Below are positions 60,357 through 64,000 of a stretch of DNA of 64,000 bases, piece after piece. The translations under genes and the position numbers were made by a program. The notes under the pieces are model-generated. The model was not told the DNA's origin and made no database searches. It worked only from the letters and a program-made list of their open reading frames with translations. How positions within the stretch are numbered: the stretch's first letter is position 1; each line of letters opens with the position of its first letter. This DNA is from Hafnia paralvei ATCC 29927 (GTDB lineage: Bacteria > Pseudomonadota > Gammaproteobacteria > Enterobacterales > Enterobacteriaceae), in the NCBI RefSeq assembly GCF_001655005.1, contig NZ_LXET01000007.1, positions 62,001 to 126,000 of the forward strand. The letters run 5' to 3'.

Positions 60357-61541
60357 ATGGAAAAAAACTTGGCTACACTCGGCTCTACATTTTTTTTATG
60401 GGGACTGATCACTGCCATTAACAGCACGCTAGTCTTGTTTTTCTATCACTACTTTAACCTAACGTGGCCTCAGGCCATGTTGATTAATGTCCTTTTTTAT
60501 GTAGCTCCTTTTGTGACCTGTTTACCCTGTTCTTCGTTGATAGCTTCTCTGGGATATCGATACGTTTTACGAGCTTCATTGAGTCTGGTGATGGGCGGAT
60601 GCCTTTTGCTGAGTTATGCATTAAGTCAATATTTCCTTTCGCTTTCTATGTGTGCAGTTTTTGTGATTGCAACGGGGGTGGCGGCGTTGCAAGTGGTCGC
60701 AAATCCTTACCTCACCCTACTGAGTAAAGAACATAAGCGGGTGGGCAACCTGAGTCTTGCATCGGCAGTTAATTCTTTAGGAACAACATTAGCCCCACTG
60801 TGTATTGCTTTTGCTCTACAGTATTCCCCCATTGATTATGTCAGCCACAAAGAACCCATCAGATGGATTTGGCTGGGGCTGGCGATATTCTCTGGCATGC
60901 TGATAATGATCACTTTCTTGATAAAAATTCCCGATGTGATGCAACCCAAATCAATAGAGCGGAAGTTTGTCCAACTTTGGCAAAATAAAGGTTTTGTTTT
61001 TTCTGCCTGCGCTATATTTACTTATGTAGGTGTTGAAGTCACTTTAGGCACCAATACAATTAACTACCTCACCTCAATAGGTAAATGGGATACGGAAGTG
61101 GCTATTTCATTAATCTCTTTTTACTGGGGAGGCGCTTTAATTGGCCGTTTTCTCTTTGGTTTTCTTGCCCATAAAGTTAGCCTGCGAAAAGCCTTTTTTA
61201 CGGTAACTATCACTTCTGCTTTACTCGTGTTTTTAGCAATAGTGTTGAATAACACCATAGGTGGATATTTATTACTGTTGATTGGTTTCGCTAATTCCAT
61301 TATGTATCCTATTATTTTCAGCCACAGTATGAAGACGGTGCCCCAGCTAGCTAATTTGGCCGCAGGTATTTTAATCATGGCAGGAGTTGGCGGCGCCGTT
61401 GTGCCTTATCTGCAGGCTATGCTGGTAGAAATTATCGCGCTACGGTTTAGCTTCTTATTGCCGTTTGCACTTTATCTGCTATTGGCATGCTGGGGAGCAA
61501 AATATCTAGATTCACAGTCACCTTCAGCGACGTGTGGCTGA
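60357..61541 (+). CDS. FHS-family (FucP-like) MFS permease
   Basis: A 394-residue inner-membrane MFS carrier with about 12 helices. The start MEKNLATLGSTFFLWGLITA, the AALQVVANPYLTLLSKEHKR stretch and LGTTLAPL fit the fucose:proton symporter group (FucP, also TsgA-like), which takes fucose, galactose, glucose or related sugars. I chose ATG 60357; upstream codons in the frame overlap the divergent promoter region. Divergent from the RpiR-type gene (136-base gap). It may take up or release a free sugar related to the PTS substrate. Function is not established. Confidence 0.82.
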   Translation: MEKNLATLGSTFFLWGLITAINSTLVLFFYHYFNLTWPQAMLINVLFYVAPFVTCLPCSSLIASLGYRYVLRASLSLVMGGCLLLSYALSQYFLSLSMCAVFVIATGVAALQVVANPYLTLLSKEHKRVGNLSLASAVNSLGTTLAPLCIAFALQYSPIDYVSHKEPIRWIWLGLAIFSGMLIMITFLIKIPDVMQPKSIERKFVQLWQNKGFVFSACAIFTYVGVEVTLGTNTINYLTSIGKWDTEVAISLISFYWGGALIGRFLFGFLAHKVSLRKAFFTVTITSALLVFLAIVLNNTIGGYLLLLIGFANSIMYPIIFSHSMKTVPQLANLAAGILIMAGVGGAVVPYLQAMLVEIIALRFSFLLPFALYLLLACWGAKYLDSQSPSATCG

Positions 61542-61644
61542 AGAATATTTAGCCGGTAGATTGGCTCGACTTTAACGGTGGATTGCGTTCTGTTGCTCCC
61601 TTTCCTATTCCCTCACCACAATTCTTGTGATCTCCGCCTAGTTT

Positions 61645-61658
61645 CGGGAACGTTCCCG
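61645..61658. promoter_or_regulatory. TreR-type operator upstream of treB
   Basis: CGGGAACGTTCCCG is a perfect 14 bp palindrome 109 bases before the treB ATG. It is the LacI-family type of site and, from memory, matches the TreR operator. Binding is inferred. Confidence 0.7.
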
Positions 61659-61767
61659 TTCCATAGGAAGAGAAGAGTGGCTACGCTTTAAACAGCCAGA
61701 TGCTTATGGATCGAATGATTGAGATCCGCGTTACTCTTAAACCAGAACGAATCTACAGGTACTCATT

Positions 61768-63183
61768 ATGAGCAAGGTAAAACAAGATCAGGTTGATCGG
61801 CTGATTACGTTGGTGGGCGGGCGCGGAAATATCGCCACTGTCAGCCATTGCCTTACCCGATTGCGCTTTGTATTGAACGATCCGGCGTTAGCTTCGCCAA
61901 AAAAAATTGAAGAGCTGCCGATGGTGAAAGGTTGTTTCACCAATGCAGGGCAGTTTCAGGTCGTTATCGGCATGGACGTCGGTGATTGGTATCAGGCGTT
62001 GATCAGCACCGCACATGTGGATGCGAGCGACAAAGAACAGGCAAAAAAAGCAGCCCGGCAGAATATGAGCTGGTGGGAAATTGCGATCTCTCACTTTGCC
62101 GAGATCTTTTTCCCACTGTTACCAGCGCTGATTAGCGGTGGTTTGATTTTGGGATTCCGCAATGTGATCGGTGATATTCCGCTGGTCGATGGGCAACCGC
62201 TAACGGCGTTACACCCAGCATGGAAAACGATTTACGATTTCCTGTGGTTATTAGGCGAAGCTATTTTCTTCTATTTACCGGTGGGCGTCTGTTGGTCGAC
62301 GGTGAAGAAAATGGGTGGTACGCCCATTCTTGGTATCGTTTTGGGGGTCACTTTGGTTTCCCCACAGTTGATGAACTCTTACATGCTAGGCCAGCAGTTG
62401 CCCGACGTGTGGAATTTCGGCTGGTTTACCATTGAGAAAGTGGGTTATCAGGCGCAGGTTATTCCCTCTATGCTGGCTGGTTTAGCGCTGGGATGGATTG
62501 AAACTCGACTGAAACGTTTAATTCCCGACTACCTCTATCTGGTGGTGGTTCCGGTTACTTCATTGCTGCTGGCGGTATTCTTAGCTCATACCCTGATCGG
62601 GCCGTTTGGCCGCATGATTGGCGACGGCGTGGCGTGGTGCGTGAAGTCGGTCATGACGGGCAGTTTTGCCCCAATCGGCGCTGCGCTGTTTGGTTTCTTA
62701 TATGCGCCGTTGGTGGTTACCGGCGTGCATCAAACGACGTTGGCGATCGATATGCAGATGGTGCAGAGCATGGGCGGAACGCCGGTGTGGCCAATTATCG
62801 CACTGTCTAATATTGCGCAGGCTTCTGCAGTATTAGCGATTATTTTTGTTAGTCGCAAAGCCAATGAACGAGAAATCTCTGTGCCAGCCGCTATCTCTGC
62901 TTACCTCGGTGTGACCGAACCTGCCATGTACGGTATCAACCTTAAATATCGTTTCCCAATGCTGTGCGCGATGATCGGCGGGGCCTGTGCAGGTCTGATT
63001 TGCGGGCTGTTTGGCGTGATGGCTAACGGGATTGGCGTAGGGGGGTTGCCTGGCATTCTGTCTATCCAACCGCGCTTCTGGGGCATCTATGCGGTAGCGA
63101 TGGTGGTTGCGGTCGTTGTGCCTTTGGTTCTGACTATCTTGGTTTACAAGCGCAAAGAAAAACGCGGCGAGCTGCCGGTATAA
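61768..63183 (+). CDS. treB: PTS trehalose-specific EIIBC component
   Basis: A 471-residue trehalose permease that imports trehalose as trehalose 6-phosphate. The EIIB domain comes first (phosphorylated Cys28 in TVSHCLTRLRFVL), followed by the EIIC domain (about residues 105-460) with the motifs FLYAPLVVTGVHQTTLAIDM in part and GVTEPAMYGINLKYRFP. No EIIA domain; Crr is the usual donor. It is followed by treC after 57 bases that contain a palindrome TTCGTATACGAA (63205-63216). treR, which precedes treB in E. coli, is not here. Confidence 0.96.
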   Translation: MSKVKQDQVDRLITLVGGRGNIATVSHCLTRLRFVLNDPALASPKKIEELPMVKGCFTNAGQFQVVIGMDVGDWYQALISTAHVDASDKEQAKKAARQNMSWWEIAISHFAEIFFPLLPALISGGLILGFRNVIGDIPLVDGQPLTALHPAWKTIYDFLWLLGEAIFFYLPVGVCWSTVKKMGGTPILGIVLGVTLVSPQLMNSYMLGQQLPDVWNFGWFTIEKVGYQAQVIPSMLAGLALGWIETRLKRLIPDYLYLVVVPVTSLLLAVFLAHTLIGPFGRMIGDGVAWCVKSVMTGSFAPIGAALFGFLYAPLVVTGVHQTTLAIDMQMVQSMGGTPVWPIIALSNIAQASAVLAIIFVSRKANEREISVPAAISAYLGVTEPAMYGINLKYRFPMLCAMIGGACAGLICGLFGVMANGIGVGGLPGILSIQPRFWGIYAVAMVVAVVVPLVLTILVYKRKEKRGELPV

Positions 63184-63240
63184 CGAACTGCTATCTCTTC
63201 GTATTTCGTATACGAAGGGTTGAATAATAGGAATATGACG

Positions 63241-64000
63241 ATGAGTGAAACACTTCCGTGGTGGCAAAACGGGGTGATTTATCAAATCTACCCAAAAAGC
63301 TTTCAAGACAGTACAGGCACCGGCACCGGCGATCTTAACGGCATTATCAGTCGTCTAGACTATCTTGAAAAACTCGGCGTGAGTGCACTGTGGCTGACGC
63401 CGGTATATCCGTCGCCGCAGATTGATAATGGCTATGATGTGGCGGATTACTGCGCGATTAACCCTGATTACGGCACGATGGCTGACTTTGAACGCTTGGT
63501 GGAACAGGCTCATCAACGCGGAATGCGGATTGTAATGGATATGGTATTTAACCATACCTCAACGCAGCATCCGTGGTTTGTAGCGGCACAAGACCCAGCG
63601 AACGAGAAGCATCACTTTTATATCTGGCGCGATGGTAAAGCGGATGCACTGCCAAATAACTGGCGCTCAAAATTTGGGGGGGATGCTTGGCAATGGTCTG
63701 AAAGCGCAGATCAGTATTATCTGCATCTTTTTGCTCCTGAGCAGGCGGACTTGAATTGGGAGCACCCACCGGTACGTGAAGCGCTGAAATCGGTGTGTCA
63801 TTTCTGGGCTGACAAGGGCGTGGATGGCCTGCGATTAGATGTCATCAATCTGGTTTCCAAGCAGCAAGACTTCCCCGACGATTTACAGGGTGATGGCCGA
63901 CGCTTTTACACCGATGGCCCAAGAATTCACGAGTTTCTTGGCGAGTTTGGACGCGACGTATTTAAACCGCGTGGGCTTATGACGGTCGGTGAAATGTCGT
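63241..64000 (+). CDS. treC: Trehalose-6-phosphate hydrolase (3' end beyond window)
   Basis: The first 253 residues of a GH13 enzyme that splits trehalose 6-phosphate into glucose and glucose 6-phosphate; the gene runs off the window (family length about 550). Seen: WWQNGVIYQIYPKSF, LTPVYPSPQIDNGYDV, MDMVFNHTS, the nucleophile Asp200 in DGLRLDVINL and the acid/base Glu251 in TVGEMS. I chose ATG 63241 because the in-frame ATG at 63235 sits too close to the AGGA site. Cotranscribed with treB. Confidence 0.95.
   Translation, partial: MSETLPWWQNGVIYQIYPKSFQDSTGTGTGDLNGIISRLDYLEKLGVSALWLTPVYPSPQIDNGYDVADYCAINPDYGTMADFERLVEQAHQRGMRIVMDMVFNHTSTQHPWFVAAQDPANEKHHFYIWRDGKADALPNNWRSKFGGDAWQWSESADQYYLHLFAPEQADLNWEHPPVREALKSVCHFWADKGVDGLRLDVINLVSKQQDFPDDLQGDGRRFYTDGPRIHEFLGEFGRDVFKPRGLMTVGEMS

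Noticed and set aside
1..64000. CRISPR array, prophage, integron or toxin-antitoxin/defence system
   Set aside because: No regularly spaced direct repeats, integrase, transposase, phage structural or known defence genes were seen.

Overview
The window is a chromosomal segment of a gammaproteobacterium of the order Enterobacterales. Fis is 98 residues and looks identical to the enteric protein as I remember it, and the acc-panF-prmA-dusB-fis, csrD-mreBCD-rng-yhdP-tldD, aaeRXAB, pyrLBI, aldB-selBA-yibF, glpQT/glpACB and treBC blocks are all enteric in order and protein sequence. A type II dehydroquinase (aroQ) next to accBC and a nitrilase-family gene between yhdP and tldD differ from E. coli K-12 and fit a Hafniaceae/Yersiniaceae-type genome. 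Hafnia is my best guess; this is inference, since no rRNA is present. No rRNA, tRNA, CRISPR array, transposase or prophage gene was seen.

Layout. (1) 1-7318, minus strand: a DgoR-like FadR-family regulator followed by dgoK, dgoA, an SMP-30 lactonase, a GalP/AraE-type sugar porter, an ACS-type MFS transporter and an IlvD/Edd-family dehydratase cut by the window edge. Together they read as uptake and oxidative (De Ley-Doudoroff type) breakdown of an aldose or aldonate to pyruvate and glyceraldehyde 3-phosphate. A perfect FadR-family palindrome lies just upstream of dgoK. (2) 7572-9068: secreted C69 dipeptidase. (3) 9480-19707: fis, dusB, an ASCH-domain gene inserted on the opposite strand, prmA, panF, yhdT, accC, accB, aroQ, msrQ, msrP and acuI: core translation, fatty-acid, pantothenate, aromatic and envelope-repair functions. 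(4) 20004-33363, plus strand: csrD, then the cell-shape cluster mreBCD with maf, rng, yhdP, a nitrilase-family amidase and tldD. (5) 33364-38440: a repeat-rich gap, then aaeR and the divergent aaeXAB efflux operon. (6) 38441-42043: pyrL-pyrB-pyrI with an attenuator, ridA, and a Kch-type potassium channel. (7) 42197-48382: aldB, selB, selA, yibF and a small secreted DUF1471 protein. (8) 48782-55918: glpQ and glpT divergent from glpABC, covering glycerophosphodiester hydrolysis, uptake and anaerobic oxidation. (9) 56513-61541: an accessory sugar cluster made of a PTS EIICB of the alpha-glucoside type, a family 4 glycosidase with an unusual CDAP motif, an RpiR-family regulator and an FHS-family permease. 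(10) 61645 to the end: treB and a truncated treC behind a TreR-type palindrome, without treR next to them.

The least explained items are non-coding. A roughly 120 bp repeat occurs downstream of tldD and glpC, and its 11 bp hairpin shows a compensatory base-pair change. A 125 bp inverted-repeat element flanked by 11 bp direct repeats (MITE-like) lies next to the tldD copy. Smaller signals are hairpins in the mreB-mreC, aaeA-aaeB and selA 5' regions, and twin GATTAATC boxes between acuI and csrD. The two best candidates for something not well described are the non-canonical GH4/PTS/permease cluster and the aldose-oxidation cluster that uses an IlvD/Edd dehydratase. I found no defence or phage-type system.
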